NCBI GenBank assembly: GCA_003134855.1
Contig: PLCS01000007.1
Coordinates: 567,011-631,010 of the forward strand
Source: Acidobacteriaceae bacterium
Lineage (GTDB): Bacteria; Acidobacteriota; Terriglobia; Terriglobales; Acidobacteriaceae
Direction: 5' to 3'
DNA: 64,000 nucleotides
Shown: in pieces, positions 1 through 10,232 of the stretch
Layout of the letters: each line of letters begins with the position of its first letter
Position numbering within the stretch: position 1 is the first letter of the stretch
Notes under the pieces: generated by a model
The model's input: only the letters and a program-made list of their open reading frames with translations
The model's database searches: none
What the model was told of the DNA's origin: nothing
Program-made: the position numbers and the translations under genes

Positions 1-652
1 TGCGAATCCCCTTTTCCGCCGCGGCCACGTGCAGGTCGTTCCACTGAACCGAAAAGGCAAACTGCAGGACCTGCTCCTCGGCGACGCGCCGCGCATGGGT
101 AGCTGCGGCAAGGGCCAGCGCCTGTGGCTCCCGGCGGCGCAGCGGCTCTGGCCAGACCGTCCACGCACCGGTCGAGAACTGGCGGCGCAGCTCGGCGTAG
201 AGCGCATAGTCGGGAAGCCAGGCTGCCTCGGCCCGGCAGAATTTCTCATAGTGCGCCCACTGCCAAGCCAGCTTTGGATCGTGCGGCCCGCGGTCAAGGA
301 AGTTGCCCGCGGCTTCGTAGAGCAGCTTCACCTTGCGCGACTCGATCTCTTCAAAGTTCACAGGTCCGCTACACCCGCCCTGGCTGGCGATGCGCTCCGG
401 GGCGATCCAGCCCCAGTCGGAGAGAAACTCAAGGCTAATGAGGAGGGGATTGCCGGCAAAGGCTGACGTGCCCGCATAGGGCGAGTTGCCATAGCCGGTG
501 GGGCAGAGCGGCAACACCTGCCACACGTGCTGCTTGGCCGCGGCGAGAAAGGCCACAAACTCATGGGCGGCAGGCCCCAGGTCGCCGATGCCGCCGTTCG
601 AAGGCAGTGACGTGACGTGCAGCAGAACTCCGGAGGAACGCTGAAAATCCAT
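1..652 (-). CDS. malQ: 4-alpha-glucanotransferase (MalQ-like), partial, runs off left edge
   Basis: Reverse-strand reading from ATG at 652 gives MDFQRSSGVLLHVTSLPSNGGIGDLGPAAHEFVAFLAAAKQHVWQVLPLCPTGYGNSPYAGTSAFAGNPLLISLE..., typical of the GH77 N-terminus; open to the window edge. Confidence 0.9.
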   Translation of the reverse strand, partial: MDFQRSSGVLLHVTSLPSNGGIGDLGPAAHEFVAFLAAAKQHVWQVLPLCPTGYGNSPYAGTSAFAGNPLLISLEFLSDWGWIAPERIASQGGCSGPVNFEEIESRKVKLLYEAAGNFLDRGPHDPKLAWQWAHYEKFCRAEAAWLPDYALYAELRRQFSTGAWTVWPEPLRRREPQALALAAATHARRVAEEQVLQFAFSVQWNDLHVAAAEKGIR

Positions 653-735
653 GATTGTATTATCAGCGCAGCCATGGGCTGCTTACCAGTGTTTTGAAAG
701 GGCACGGCGTGCGGAGGAATTCCACCCAAAGCAAA

Positions 736-762
736 AGAGGGGCGGCATTGAGCCGTCCCTCT
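736..762 (-). terminator. Rho-independent terminator downstream of the cold-shock gene
   Basis: Minus-strand AGAGGGACGGC-TCAAT-GCCGCCCCTCT followed by TTTGCTTT. Confidence 0.7.
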
Positions 763-797
763 CTGTTTGAATCCGAACCGTTTGAAGGGGGTAACCC

Positions 798-998
798 TTA
801 GACGACCTGGACGTTCTCAGCCTGCCAGCCCTTGGGGCCCTTGGTTACGTTGAACTGGACGCGCTGGCCCTCTTGCAGCGAACGGAAGCCGTTCGACTGG
901 ATGGCGGTGTGATGGACGAAAACATCCTCGCCGTTTTCGCGGCTCAAAAATCCAAAACCCTTGGCGTCGTTAAACCACTTGACTGTGCCTGTTTCCAT
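798..998 (-). CDS. csp: cold-shock domain protein (CspA family)
   Basis: 66 aa [34 protein letters not shown]..., canonical RNP1/RNP2 motifs. Confidence 0.97.
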   Translation of the reverse strand: METGTVKWFNDAKGFGFLSRENGEDVFVHHTAIQSNGFRSLQEGQRVQFNVTKGPKGWQAENVQVV

Positions 999-1274
999 TT
1001 GTGTGTTGCTCCTCTGTACCGATTTACCGCGAACGCAATGTGGAAGTTTGCGAGTAGGCGGTAACCGGAACAGGCAAGAACTTCAGATCGAATTCTACGA
1101 TTACAGAGAGTATAGCACGGATTCGACACCGGGACAGGATATTTCTGGCATGATCCGCGAAGGAATGGCGGATAGGGTACGTTTTGTCCCAGGAGGCTGC
1201 CGGACGCTCTTCAGGAAGAGTGTGAGAGGTGCGGGGCACAGGGTAAACTCATTCTGGCCCTGGAGGAACGACTT

Positions 1275-2357
1275 TTGACTAACGAGAAGAGCCGGGTGCT
1301 GGTTCTGAATCCCGGAGCAACGTCCACGAAGTTTGGGGTTTATACGCAGGACGGCGCCGAATGGGAACACACGATCCGGCACGGGGACGATGAGATCGAG
1401 CGCTTCCGCGGCAAGCCGATGCTGGCGCGGCTGGACTATCGCGCCGGGCTGATTGAGCAGGCGCTGGCGGAGGCCGGGTACGCGGCAGAGGCGTTTGCCG
1501 CCACGGTGGGCCGGGGCGGAATTCTGCCGCCGCTGCCCTGCGGCACCTATCTGGTGGATGAGGCGATGGTGGAGGAGTTGCGCCTGGCGCGCCGCGGTCA
1601 GCACGCCTCGAACCTGGGCGCGCTGCTGGCGCTCCGCTTCGCTCAGGCCACCGGGGTGAACGCCTATATCGTGGATCCGGTGACGGTGGACGAGTGGCAG
1701 GCGCGCGCGCGCCTGACCGGCTCGCCGCTGATCGAGCGTACCTCCATCGGCCATGCGCTGAACACCAAGGCCGTGGCCCGGCGGTTTGCGCGCGAGCAGG
1801 GGAGCACCTACCCGGCGCTGCGGCTGATTGTGGCGCACCTGGGCAGCGGAATCACCGTTTCGGCCCACCAGGACGGTCGGATGATCGACAGCAATTCCAT
1901 CGAGGAAGGCCCATTCGGCGTGGACCGGACGGGCGGGCTGCCGGTGCGGGCGCTGGCCCGGCTCTGCTTCAGCGGCCAATACACCGAGGTTCAGCTCGAC
2001 CGCCAGCTCTTCGGAGACGGCGGGCTCTTCGCCTATCTGGGCACGCGCGACCTGATCGAGGTGGAACGGCGGATCAATGAGGGGGACGGTGAGGCCGCCC
2101 TGGTCTTTGATGCGATGGTCTATCAGGTCAGCAAGGAGGCCGGGGCGATGGCGGCAGTGCTCAAGGGCAAGGTGGACGCCGTGCTGCTGACCGGTGGAAT
2201 GGCGCGCTCGGAGAGAGTGGTGCGGCAGTTGCGTAGTTACCTGGAATGGATTGCTCCAGTCTGGGTTTATCCCGGCGAGGATGAGTTACAAGCCCTGGCC
2301 GAGGGAGTATTTCGCATATTAAGTGGAGAGGAGCAGGCAATGCGGATGGGGGAGTAA
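1275..2357 (+). CDS. buk: butyrate kinase
   Basis: 360 aa; VLVLNPGATSTKFGVY, GRGGILPPLPCGTYLVDEAM, IVAHLGSGITVSAHQDGRMIDSNS: acetate/butyrate kinase (ASKHA) motifs. Confidence 0.93.
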   Translation: MTNEKSRVLVLNPGATSTKFGVYTQDGAEWEHTIRHGDDEIERFRGKPMLARLDYRAGLIEQALAEAGYAAEAFAATVGRGGILPPLPCGTYLVDEAMVEELRLARRGQHASNLGALLALRFAQATGVNAYIVDPVTVDEWQARARLTGSPLIERTSIGHALNTKAVARRFAREQGSTYPALRLIVAHLGSGITVSAHQDGRMIDSNSIEEGPFGVDRTGGLPVRALARLCFSGQYTEVQLDRQLFGDGGLFAYLGTRDLIEVERRINEGDGEAALVFDAMVYQVSKEAGAMAAVLKGKVDAVLLTGGMARSERVVRQLRSYLEWIAPVWVYPGEDELQALAEGVFRILSGEEQAMRMGE

Positions 2358-2409
2358 GCGGTGGAGGATTATCTCGCTAAATAAAACCAGTTTCCATCTA
2401 TCGAACCTA

Positions 2410-3390
2410 TTAACTGGTCCAGAGTCCACCGAGTGACTTAAGCCATTCAACTGTCTCGTTAACTCCGTCTTCAAGAGAGTACTTGGGGCTGCCAAGAACT
2501 GCAAAGGTTGGGGCCATATCGACAAGATAGCTTTGCGTCATGCTTCTGTAGCGGCTGGTGAACAATGGAAACGGCCGCCCAGTGGACCTGATGATGTCCC
2601 CTATCAACGCAATCCCGCGTAGGACAGGCCTTGGGACAACGCGCGGCTGATGGCCCGTGAGAGCCTTCGAAAACGCGGAGACCCATAGCAGGATATCCGC
2701 TGGAGGATCTCCCACGTAAAACGTCCTGCCAGAGACCGCGTCAGCCGGCGCTGCAAGAATCTTGAGAGTGTATTCCGCCACGTTCCCGACATATCCGTAG
2801 GCACGGACAACCGCCGCCCCCCCTGGATGTACATACCGCCCTTTCTTTACGACAAGCCAAAACTCCTGCGCATAACGGGGATGCCATGGACCCCAAATGT
2901 TCGTTGGGCGCACAATGGTCCAAATGCCGGAAAGGCTTGAATCCTGCCGGATCATCTCCTCCATTTCTTTCTTGCTTTCGCCATATAGATTGACCGGGCG
3001 GTATTCCCGGTCGCTTCGCGCCAATGGCCCGGCACGCACTACATACTGGGTGGAGTAATATACAGTGCGTTCCACGCTTCCCGCTGCTTTAATTGCCTTA
3101 ATAAAATTGGCGCTGCCCTCTGTGTTTACTCGGTAATCGTCCAGAGTAAGTCCGCTATCATCAGTTCTAGCCGCCATATGGATCGCATATGTAGGTTGAA
3201 ACTCCTTCACGGCTGCCATGAAGGATGCCGGATCCAGAAGATCGCTCTTGTGCCAATACGGGAGATGCCTGGTTAGCTTCGGACCTTCGCGGTCGATGTT
3301 AAGCACTTCGGCGTCTGGGTTTAGGCTTAGCAGCCGTTCAATCACGCGCGTACCGATAAAGCCGCTTCCTCCGGTAACAATTACTCGCAT
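2410..3390 (-). CDS. NAD-dependent epimerase/dehydratase (extended SDR)
   Basis: VIVTGGSGFIGTRVIERL Rossmann motif; SDR catalytic region YGESKKEME. Confidence 0.9.
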   Translation of the reverse strand: MRVIVTGGSGFIGTRVIERLLSLNPDAEVLNIDREGPKLTRHLPYWHKSDLLDPASFMAAVKEFQPTYAIHMAARTDDSGLTLDDYRVNTEGSANFIKAIKAAGSVERTVYYSTQYVVRAGPLARSDREYRPVNLYGESKKEMEEMIRQDSSLSGIWTIVRPTNIWGPWHPRYAQEFWLVVKKGRYVHPGGAAVVRAYGYVGNVAEYTLKILAAPADAVSGRTFYVGDPPADILLWVSAFSKALTGHQPRVVPRPVLRGIALIGDIIRSTGRPFPLFTSRYRSMTQSYLVDMAPTFAVLGSPKYSLEDGVNETVEWLKSLGGLWTS

Positions 3391-3401
3391 TCTCCACTCA
3401 C

Positions 3402-4538
3402 CTATCCTTTCAATAGTGACAAGGCGTTCTCCATCGCGTTGCGATGCGCCTCAATCGTAAAATAACGTAAATATCTCTCTCTCGCGTTCCTGCCCATCCG
3501 AACTCTCAGAGCGGGATCGTTGATGAGTTGAGCCAGAGCGTCCCGGCAGCCTGCGATATCCCGGGGTTCACACAGTATCGCGCAACTACTCTCCTCGACA
3601 ACCTCGGGTATCCCGCGCCACCTGGTTGCAACCACTGGAAGGCTGAAGCACATAGCTTCAAGTAGGACAATACCGAAGGTTTCTGAATGGAAATAACTCG
3701 GAAAAACGAAAATGTCTGCATTCCGGTAAAAGTCCCATTTATCGAATCCTGTTTGAACGCCTGGAAATCTAAACTTGGATCTGAACCTTGGCTCTATCAG
3801 GGATTCCGCGTGTGTCCGCATATCTGGCGAGTCCCATTCTCCCATACAAGTAAGCTCCACATCCATTCCAGCTATCAGCAATTGTTGAACAGCGCTGATA
3901 GCAACAAGAACGCCTTTGTCTTCCCGAAGCAAAGCTACCAGCAGGATCCTGATAGGCTCACCGCTGCTAGCCGTTCTATCAATACGCTTCCCTGCGGAAT
4001 CGGGAATGCCATTTGCAATTACCACTTCCCGCTGGCAATGCAAACCTTTGCCGTCCTGTGCAGAAAGGCATGCCGTTCGTATGACCAGGTCGGGATTAAA
4101 AAGAGCAAGCCGGAAAATACATCGTAATGCAGGATTCATTCTTAAGTAGAACTCTGAAATCCCGCCTGCATGGAGATGAAATACTGTCTTGTTAAAAAGC
4201 CGTCGGGTCGCACAGAGAATAATTATATCTCTAATAACTGGCACATAATTTGGCCCGGACGGCGGATAGTAGAGCACCTCTGGCCGCATTATGAACTTGG
4301 CGCGGTAAATCGCGGCTACAACTCGGAATAATTCCCAGATCTTGTCGAGTTTAAGTCTGCCGTTTGAATTCAACTCTTTCGAAAAGTTCATGCGGACATG
4401 AACTAACTCGATGTCTTGGTATGCGCCATCGAGCAAAAGCTGTATCATCACGGTTTGCCCGCCATAGGGCGGCGGCGTCTGGCCTACTACAAGAATACGA
4501 AGCGGTATCATTAGAGCTAGCTGGCCTCCACAAAGCAT
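3402..4538 (-). CDS. glycosyltransferase, GT4-like
   Basis: ILVVGQTPPPYGGQTVMIQLL... and FVFPSYFHSETFGIVLLEAMCFSLPVVATRWRGIPEVVE (E-x7-E GT-B motif). Confidence 0.9.
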   Translation of the reverse strand: MLCGGQLALMIPLRILVVGQTPPPYGGQTVMIQLLLDGAYQDIELVHVRMNFSKELNSNGRLKLDKIWELFRVVAAIYRAKFIMRPEVLYYPPSGPNYVPVIRDIIILCATRRLFNKTVFHLHAGGISEFYLRMNPALRCIFRLALFNPDLVIRTACLSAQDGKGLHCQREVVIANGIPDSAGKRIDRTASSGEPIRILLVALLREDKGVLVAISAVQQLLIAGMDVELTCMGEWDSPDMRTHAESLIEPRFRSKFRFPGVQTGFDKWDFYRNADIFVFPSYFHSETFGIVLLEAMCFSLPVVATRWRGIPEVVEESSCAILCEPRDIAGCRDALAQLINDPALRVRMGRNARERYLRYFTIEAHRNAMENALSLLKG

Positions 4539-4675
4539 TGCATATGTTAGATAATATCAGAAGAGTTAACTTCACGACGCAGGATGATGCCGATTCCTGG
4601 CCGCCAAGAATCTCATGCAGACTCCGGGAGTCAATGTCTATGCGTTATGAAGCACTATTCGGACGAAGTAACATA

Positions 4676-6067
4676 CTAAGAACGAGACGCGGCGATCATT
4701 CTTGCAGAAATGCCAAGGATAAGGCAGATAATGATATTCTGCAGATAGAAAGCGCCCCGTAAAGGGACGGAGAAATCCGCAGTATCCATTCCGTTCGCCA
4801 AACAATAGATAAGCAGAACCAGCGCGCATCGAAGCGTGTGGCGGGACGCACTGTCTGACGCCAAGGCCATATAAGTGTGCTCTTGTGCATAACGAAAACC
4901 TATCCTGAATATCTTTACCATCGTAATCAGATAGATCGTCAAGGCCAGCCATCCAGCATCTGCTAGAATATCGATAAAAGAGTTATGACCGTTGCCGATA
5001 CGGTTAACATTGACCTGTAGTCCGAGGGCGAAATACTGTCTGAAGATAATTCGGAAGCCGGCGATATATCCCATCCCTTGCGGGTGGTCCATGCAGTATT
5101 GGATAACAAATTTCCAAATGTCCGTTCTTCCGCTAGCGCTTGCTATGCCTTGAGAGCTTTGACCGCGGTTGAAGCTGTTCCACATGTGTTCCCCTCCGAC
5201 AACTCCCAAAAGCCCGCCAAAGAGCAATATCGAAGCCATGAATCCGGAAATAAACACGTACGCGGCGCGTCTGCTTGTCTTTGCCCATCCCGCAATAAGA
5301 ATTGCGAATGATAATATCAGGGCGAGTTCACTTCCTCTTGACTGCGTGATTACAGTACCCGTCAGGCCGACCAGAAAGAAGAACGTTGATCGAGCTTTGG
5401 ATTCGAGAGAATGCAGAAAGGCATATGCCGAAATAATCGCAATCAACGGACAGATCGCAGTTATAGGAGCAACAGCTCCTCCGGCAAGGCGTATCCCGAT
5501 TCCAGGTATAACTCTCATGACGAGAATTGGATTGATAAAGACGGTGATAAGAACCAGAAGGCAAAGTAGACATAATATCAACCTTAGATGAAGCAGGCAT
5601 TGTATCCAATCTGGCGGATTCCTATAAGCATCGACTATAAACTCTACGACGCAAATCCAGGTGAGAAAATATAGGATCGAGTATGCCGCCGAAACAAAGT
5701 GGCTGGGAGAGTATGCCGCGGATGCCAGGAATAACAGTCCGAGGAAAAAGGAATATCTAAGAATGGATCGAACCTGCTGAGGCATGAAGATTGTATGAGC
5801 GGAAGCTAAACGCAGGATCGCCCTAACGGCAATCAAGGCGAGCCAACCGACCTGGAAAAAAGACCAGATATCCACATTTCCTTTGGTTGCGTCAATCCCC
5901 TCGTTTGGCCTGAATATTGGCGGACCAAACGCCAGCAGAAAGACAGGGTACCTCCAAAGGAATCTCAGGAACGAAACGCGCCTATTGGACCTAGCTACTG
6001 GGATATCGACTTCGCTATTGCCAATCCATCGAGGAGATTGCATCATATACTGCCTTGTCCTGTTCAA
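4676..6067 (-). CDS. O-antigen ligase/polymerase-like membrane protein (Wzy-like)
   Basis: 463 aa multi-TM protein within the EPS cluster; GHNSFIDILADAGWLAL typical of the Wzy_C/WaaL family. Confidence 0.82.
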   Translation of the reverse strand: MNRTRQYMMQSPRWIGNSEVDIPVARSNRRVSFLRFLWRYPVFLLAFGPPIFRPNEGIDATKGNVDIWSFFQVGWLALIAVRAILRLASAHTIFMPQQVRSILRYSFFLGLLFLASAAYSPSHFVSAAYSILYFLTWICVVEFIVDAYRNPPDWIQCLLHLRLILCLLCLLVLITVFINPILVMRVIPGIGIRLAGGAVAPITAICPLIAIISAYAFLHSLESKARSTFFFLVGLTGTVITQSRGSELALILSFAILIAGWAKTSRRAAYVFISGFMASILLFGGLLGVVGGEHMWNSFNRGQSSQGIASASGRTDIWKFVIQYCMDHPQGMGYIAGFRIIFRQYFALGLQVNVNRIGNGHNSFIDILADAGWLALTIYLITMVKIFRIGFRYAQEHTYMALASDSASRHTLRCALVLLIYCLANGMDTADFSVPLRGAFYLQNIIICLILGISARMIAASRS

Positions 6068-6113
6068 ATAACTTCAACATTGCTAGTCTTGGCTGCCGCG
6101 GTCAAATCATAGA

Positions 6114-7316
6114 TTATCGTGCGGCGATGTGATTCGTCAGGCTGGCCCAGGATAACTCGTTATTTCTGGCAAGTGCTCCCATAGAAAGATGCTTCAACTC
6201 CGCGGCGGACAGTGTCCCCAGGGAGATCATGGCGTTCGCAATTCGGGTAACTATCTGCGCCTCATCGGCGTCTGCTGTTGGAATAATGATTCCACAGGAC
6301 GAGGTGACTATGATGCCGGGACCGCCGAGATCGAGACAGACCACAGGCGTTCCTTCCTGGAGCGACTCCAACACAGCGAATCCTCCGGAGTCATGAAGAC
6401 TGGGATAGACGAACGCGGTGTAGCTGTTAAGCGTGTCAACAAGCATCCACCGGGGGAGATAGCCGGCGAATACAACTGCATCAGCCACGGCGTATTTCGC
6501 AGCCACTTCTCGTAACCACTGCTCTTCTGGTCCGCACCCAATGAGAGTGAGGGTTACATCGGGAATAGTTTTCCGGGCTTCAGCGAGCGCCCGGATTGCG
6601 AAATGCACTCCTTTCCAATGAAGGAGGCGTCCGGCGAATATAAACCGAGGCAAGTCTGGCAGTCTTCGTTCATCGCAATGCGCCGTATGACTCATCGTAG
6701 CGATAGCCAGGTGCACCGAAGTCTTATGGCGCCATTTGGCTGGAACTAGTCGCAGACTGTCTGCCGTCGCCACATAAATATGTTCCGCAGCGGCAAACGC
6801 AGGACGAGTGAGTGGACTGTAGCGCTGGAATATAATTCCCAGATCGCGCAGAAGCTCGGTAACTTTGCCGCGACATGGCATACTGCGACGCAGGCGCAAG
6901 GGCGCGCGTTCTCCGCCTGCAATGGGCCCGACAATAAACGGCACTCCGAGCCGGCCCATAAAGGAACCGTACTGCATGCTGGCAAAGGTGACGTGATAGA
7001 CGCGGTCAAACGGCGTTATGCGATGGCGCCTGGCAGCCAGGCGGTAGGCCCCCCACTGCCAGAGGATGAAGTAAAGGGGATAAAACCAGGCTTGCTTTTT
7101 GAGTAACAGCACCCAAGGTGGAAGGTCATAATAGAGAAAATGCAAATCTGGAGCGCTGCTGAGAGGATCAGACTCGATCACCGCCTGATTATTGGAGCGA
7201 GTGAGAACCCAGACCTCGCCGGCCAACTCTGCCATATGCAGCGCTCTCTGCCAGCCGACCTCCGGCTCAGAGCCTTTTCCTGGCTCGCAAGCATACGCCG
7301 AAAGCAGAACTCTCAT
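6114..7316 (-). CDS. glycosyltransferase, GT4-like
   Basis: MRVLLSAYACEPGKGSEPEVGWQRAL and FVYPSLHDSGGFAVLESLQEGTPVVCLDLGGPG. Confidence 0.92.
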   Translation of the reverse strand: MRVLLSAYACEPGKGSEPEVGWQRALHMAELAGEVWVLTRSNNQAVIESDPLSSAPDLHFLYYDLPPWVLLLKKQAWFYPLYFILWQWGAYRLAARRHRITPFDRVYHVTFASMQYGSFMGRLGVPFIVGPIAGGERAPLRLRRSMPCRGKVTELLRDLGIIFQRYSPLTRPAFAAAEHIYVATADSLRLVPAKWRHKTSVHLAIATMSHTAHCDERRLPDLPRFIFAGRLLHWKGVHFAIRALAEARKTIPDVTLTLIGCGPEEQWLREVAAKYAVADAVVFAGYLPRWMLVDTLNSYTAFVYPSLHDSGGFAVLESLQEGTPVVCLDLGGPGIIVTSSCGIIIPTADADEAQIVTRIANAMISLGTLSAAELKHLSMGALARNNELSWASLTNHIAAR

Positions 7317-8131
7317 GCCTTTTCCGCCTTCTCCATGTATCTTTGATAACCCAGGCTGTAGCAGCCCGTCAGCAGCCTCCAGAGGATGCGCATTCCCATG
7401 GCTACCTTGCGGCGAAGAAATAAAGTCTTTGGCACAGCATGGTTTTTCCAGTAGCGGGAGCGGATTTCGATATCATCGCGATCGCTCTGTGCGCGCAAGC
7501 GTCTATTATTCTGCTCAGAATAGAAACGCATGCACGACCACTGGCGCGCTATGTGCCTGATCTTACCGTGCGCATCGCTGAATCTTATCCATAGGTCGGC
7601 GTCGAAGGAGAGGCGATAGGTTGTGGTAATTCCTCCCACCCGGTCATATATCCCTCGCCGCCAAAAAGTGGACATACCGGGAATATAGTTATAGGTATAG
7701 ATCCAGAGAAAGCGATTGAAGGGGATTTCCTTCTGCCGGCGCAGGGACTTTCCATCGGCATTAATCCAGGTTGTATCTCCATAGACGACGTCCACATCAG
7801 GATGCGCGGAGAAATACTCCCCGACCTCGCGCAGTACGCCCGGCTCAAAGAGGTCATCGCTGTTGAGAAAGCACAGGATCTCTCCCGTGGCGTGAGAAAA
7901 GCCCTTGATCAGGCCCTCCGGGTGGCCTCCATCCGGCTCACTGCACCAGAATTTCATGTGCTGCTGGTACTTGCGGATAATATCCGGACTTTCGTCCTTC
8001 GAGCCTCCGTCAATCACGATCAGCTCAAGGTCGGGGTAATCCTGGCCGAGAATGGAGCGAAGGGTCAATTCCAGGTATTTTGCCTGATTGAAGGAGGGCA
8101 CCACAACGCTGATCCTGGGTAGAGATGTCAT
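7313..8131 (-). CDS. glycosyltransferase family 2
   Basis: ISVVVPSFNQAKYLELTLRSILGQDYPDLELIVIDGGSKDES; overlaps the preceding ORF by 4 bp. Confidence 0.95.
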   Translation of the reverse strand: MTSLPRISVVVPSFNQAKYLELTLRSILGQDYPDLELIVIDGGSKDESPDIIRKYQQHMKFWCSEPDGGHPEGLIKGFSHATGEILCFLNSDDLFEPGVLREVGEYFSAHPDVDVVYGDTTWINADGKSLRRQKEIPFNRFLWIYTYNYIPGMSTFWRRGIYDRVGGITTTYRLSFDADLWIRFSDAHGKIRHIARQWSCMRFYSEQNNRRLRAQSDRDDIEIRSRYWKNHAVPKTLFLRRKVAMGMRILWRLLTGCYSLGYQRYMEKAEKA

Positions 8132-8287
8132 TGCAAATCATCTCCTCATCGATGGATAACTAGCACGCGGCATTTCAGTTGCACGGCACGAAAGCACAAC
8201 AGGAATTAGTATCAAGCGCAGGCTATTCACAAGCCAGCTGGGCGATCAATGCTCCTGCCGATCCTCTGAATGATCTTGTGCTTTCCG

Positions 8288-9328
8288 TTAGAGAGAAACA
8301 GGGTCGATCTCGCGGACTATTCCCGCAGCGCCGCTCTCCCGCAACTTATATTGATCGTGGATCCATGCGTAGGTATTTTCCAGGCCCAGCCGCAGAGGGA
8401 TGCTCGGCTCCCACCCAAGATACTTCTGGATCAGCGTATTGTCGCTGTTGCGGCCATTCACGCCTTTAGGAGCGTCCAAGTCATACCTGCGCTTTAGCTT
8501 GATTCCCGCGATATCCTCGACGATATCCACCAACTGATTGATGCTAACCGCCTCGCTGGAGCCAAGATTGAGGGGCTCGATAATATCAGAGTTCATGATC
8601 ATGTCGATGCCTTTCAGGCAATCGTCGATGTACATGAAGGAGCGCGTCTGGTGGCCATTTCCCCATATCTCGATCTCGTGCCTGCCTTTTAGTTTAGCTT
8701 CGATCACCTTGCGGCAAATCGCCGCCGGCGCCTTCTCGCGGCCGCCGAACCAGGTTCCCCAAGGACCATAGACATTGTGTAAGCGCGCCACGCGCGTGCG
8801 CAGGCCGAAATCCTCCATGTAGTGGCGGCACATCCGCTCGGAGAATAGCTTCTCCCAGCCATAACCGTCTTCGGCGAGCGCGGGATACGCGTCAGTTTCC
8901 TTCAGCGCCGGCGGCGTAAATCGGTCGCCGTCATCGGAAGTGTGCTGTAAATCGCCGTTATATACGCAGGCGGACGAGGAATAAAAATAGCGCTCGACGC
9001 CGTATTTCCGCGCCGCCATCAACATATGCGTATTGATCAGCACGGAGAGCATGCAGAGTGCTTTGTTCTTTTCGATGAAGCCCATGCCGCCCATGTTGGC
9101 GGCCAGATTGTAGATCTCCGCGGCACCTTTTGCGGCGATCTCGCAGCTCTCTTTTTCATTCAGGTCGAGACAAAGATTCTCGACACCCTCGAATTTCTGA
9201 TACCAATGCTCCAGCGGCTTTACATCGACAGCGCGGATATGACTGCAACCCCTCTGCCGGAGCGATGCCACCAGATTTCCGCCGATAAATCCGCTCGCAC
9301 CGGTAACCACGATCAGTTTGTCGCTCAT
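8288..9328 (-). CDS. NAD-dependent sugar-nucleotide epimerase, GDP-mannose 3,5-epimerase-like
   Basis: MSDKLIVVTGASGFIGGNLVASL, AANMGGMGFIE, LHNVYGPWGTWFGGREKAPAAICRKV, all resembling GDP-mannose 3,5-epimerases. Confidence 0.8.
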   Translation of the reverse strand: MSDKLIVVTGASGFIGGNLVASLRQRGCSHIRAVDVKPLEHWYQKFEGVENLCLDLNEKESCEIAAKGAAEIYNLAANMGGMGFIEKNKALCMLSVLINTHMLMAARKYGVERYFYSSSACVYNGDLQHTSDDGDRFTPPALKETDAYPALAEDGYGWEKLFSERMCRHYMEDFGLRTRVARLHNVYGPWGTWFGGREKAPAAICRKVIEAKLKGRHEIEIWGNGHQTRSFMYIDDCLKGIDMIMNSDIIEPLNLGSSEAVSINQLVDIVEDIAGIKLKRRYDLDAPKGVNGRNSDNTLIQKYLGWEPSIPLRLGLENTYAWIHDQYKLRESGAAGIVREIDPVSL

Positions 9329-9450
9329 GCTACTTTCCTTTTGCCGAAACGGCAATTAGTTGGAATCTCCCTTGTTACATACAAACCGCCGGCACACTCG
9401 CTCCAATGAATGGAAGGCCATTGCTTTAGCACTGACAACAGGTTCCAAGC

Positions 9451-10211
9451 CTACGACTCCGCGAGCCAATCTTCATTGTCTAACTGCCGCAACCGGTAGC
9501 CGAAGCCATGAACAAACTGTAAAAGGTCGAATACACAATAGCCGAACGGCTTGCAATTTGATTCGTTGGCTTCAAAGATCAGGCTTGGCTTGTCCGGTGA
9601 AGATAATAACTGCGTGGCCCCACGAAGAATGAGAAGCTCCGCGCCTTCAGCATCCATCTTAACCAGGCCGATCTTCGGGGTCCCCAGCTCGCTTAAAACA
9701 TCGTCCAGGCGCTGCGTAGCCACTTCTACGGTCTTCATAACATCGAATCGGCCATTCGCGCGCATGCTACCAAACCCTTCATTTCCTTCAGAGGGGACGT
9801 GAAAGGTCACAGTGCCAGGCGCATCGGCCAGTGCAAAGGGGAAGACTTCGACGTTGCCCTGGGCATTCAGTTCGATGTTGCGCCGCAACTTAGCCACCAT
9901 GCGCGCCTGGGGTTCAAACGAGAACACGCGCTTCTCCGGGCCGATCAATTCGGATGTGAGGACCGTGTAGTATCCGATATTCGCGCCAATATCGATCACG
10001 TTCACGCCGCGGACGCGATTCGCACAATCTCTCGCCGCACTTCCGGCTCGAAAGTCTCCTCACAGCGAATTTGCTGCGCCAAAGTGTCATTCGTATCAAG
10101 AATCATCCTGCCGCCGCCGATCAGGCGTTGATGGACAGTTTTCTTCCCGAAAGCGTACATGCCGCGAAGGCTCCAGATGGCACAACGTCTCTTAACATAA
10201 AGCGGAATCAA
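9451..10211 (-). pseudogene. FkbM family methyltransferase split by an apparent 1-nt frameshift near 10019
   Basis: ORF 10211-10002 encodes ...MILDTNDTLAQQIRCEETFEPEVRREIVR... (FkbM N-part); ORF 10005-9451 encodes VNVIDIGANIGYYTVLTSELIGPEKRVFSFEP... (SAM-binding part). Joining with a -1 shift gives EPEVRREIVRNRVRGVNVIDIGAN with family-like spacing. Confidence 0.75.
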
Positions 10212-10232
10212 TTAAACCCTTCCCATTCCATT

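Noticed and set aside
1101-1979. 292-aa minus-strand ORF
   Set aside because: Antisense shadow of butyrate kinase
9451-10211. Programmed ribosomal frameshift in the FkbM gene
   Set aside because: No X-XXY-YYZ slippery heptamer or obvious downstream pseudoknot at the junction; an indel or assembly error is simpler
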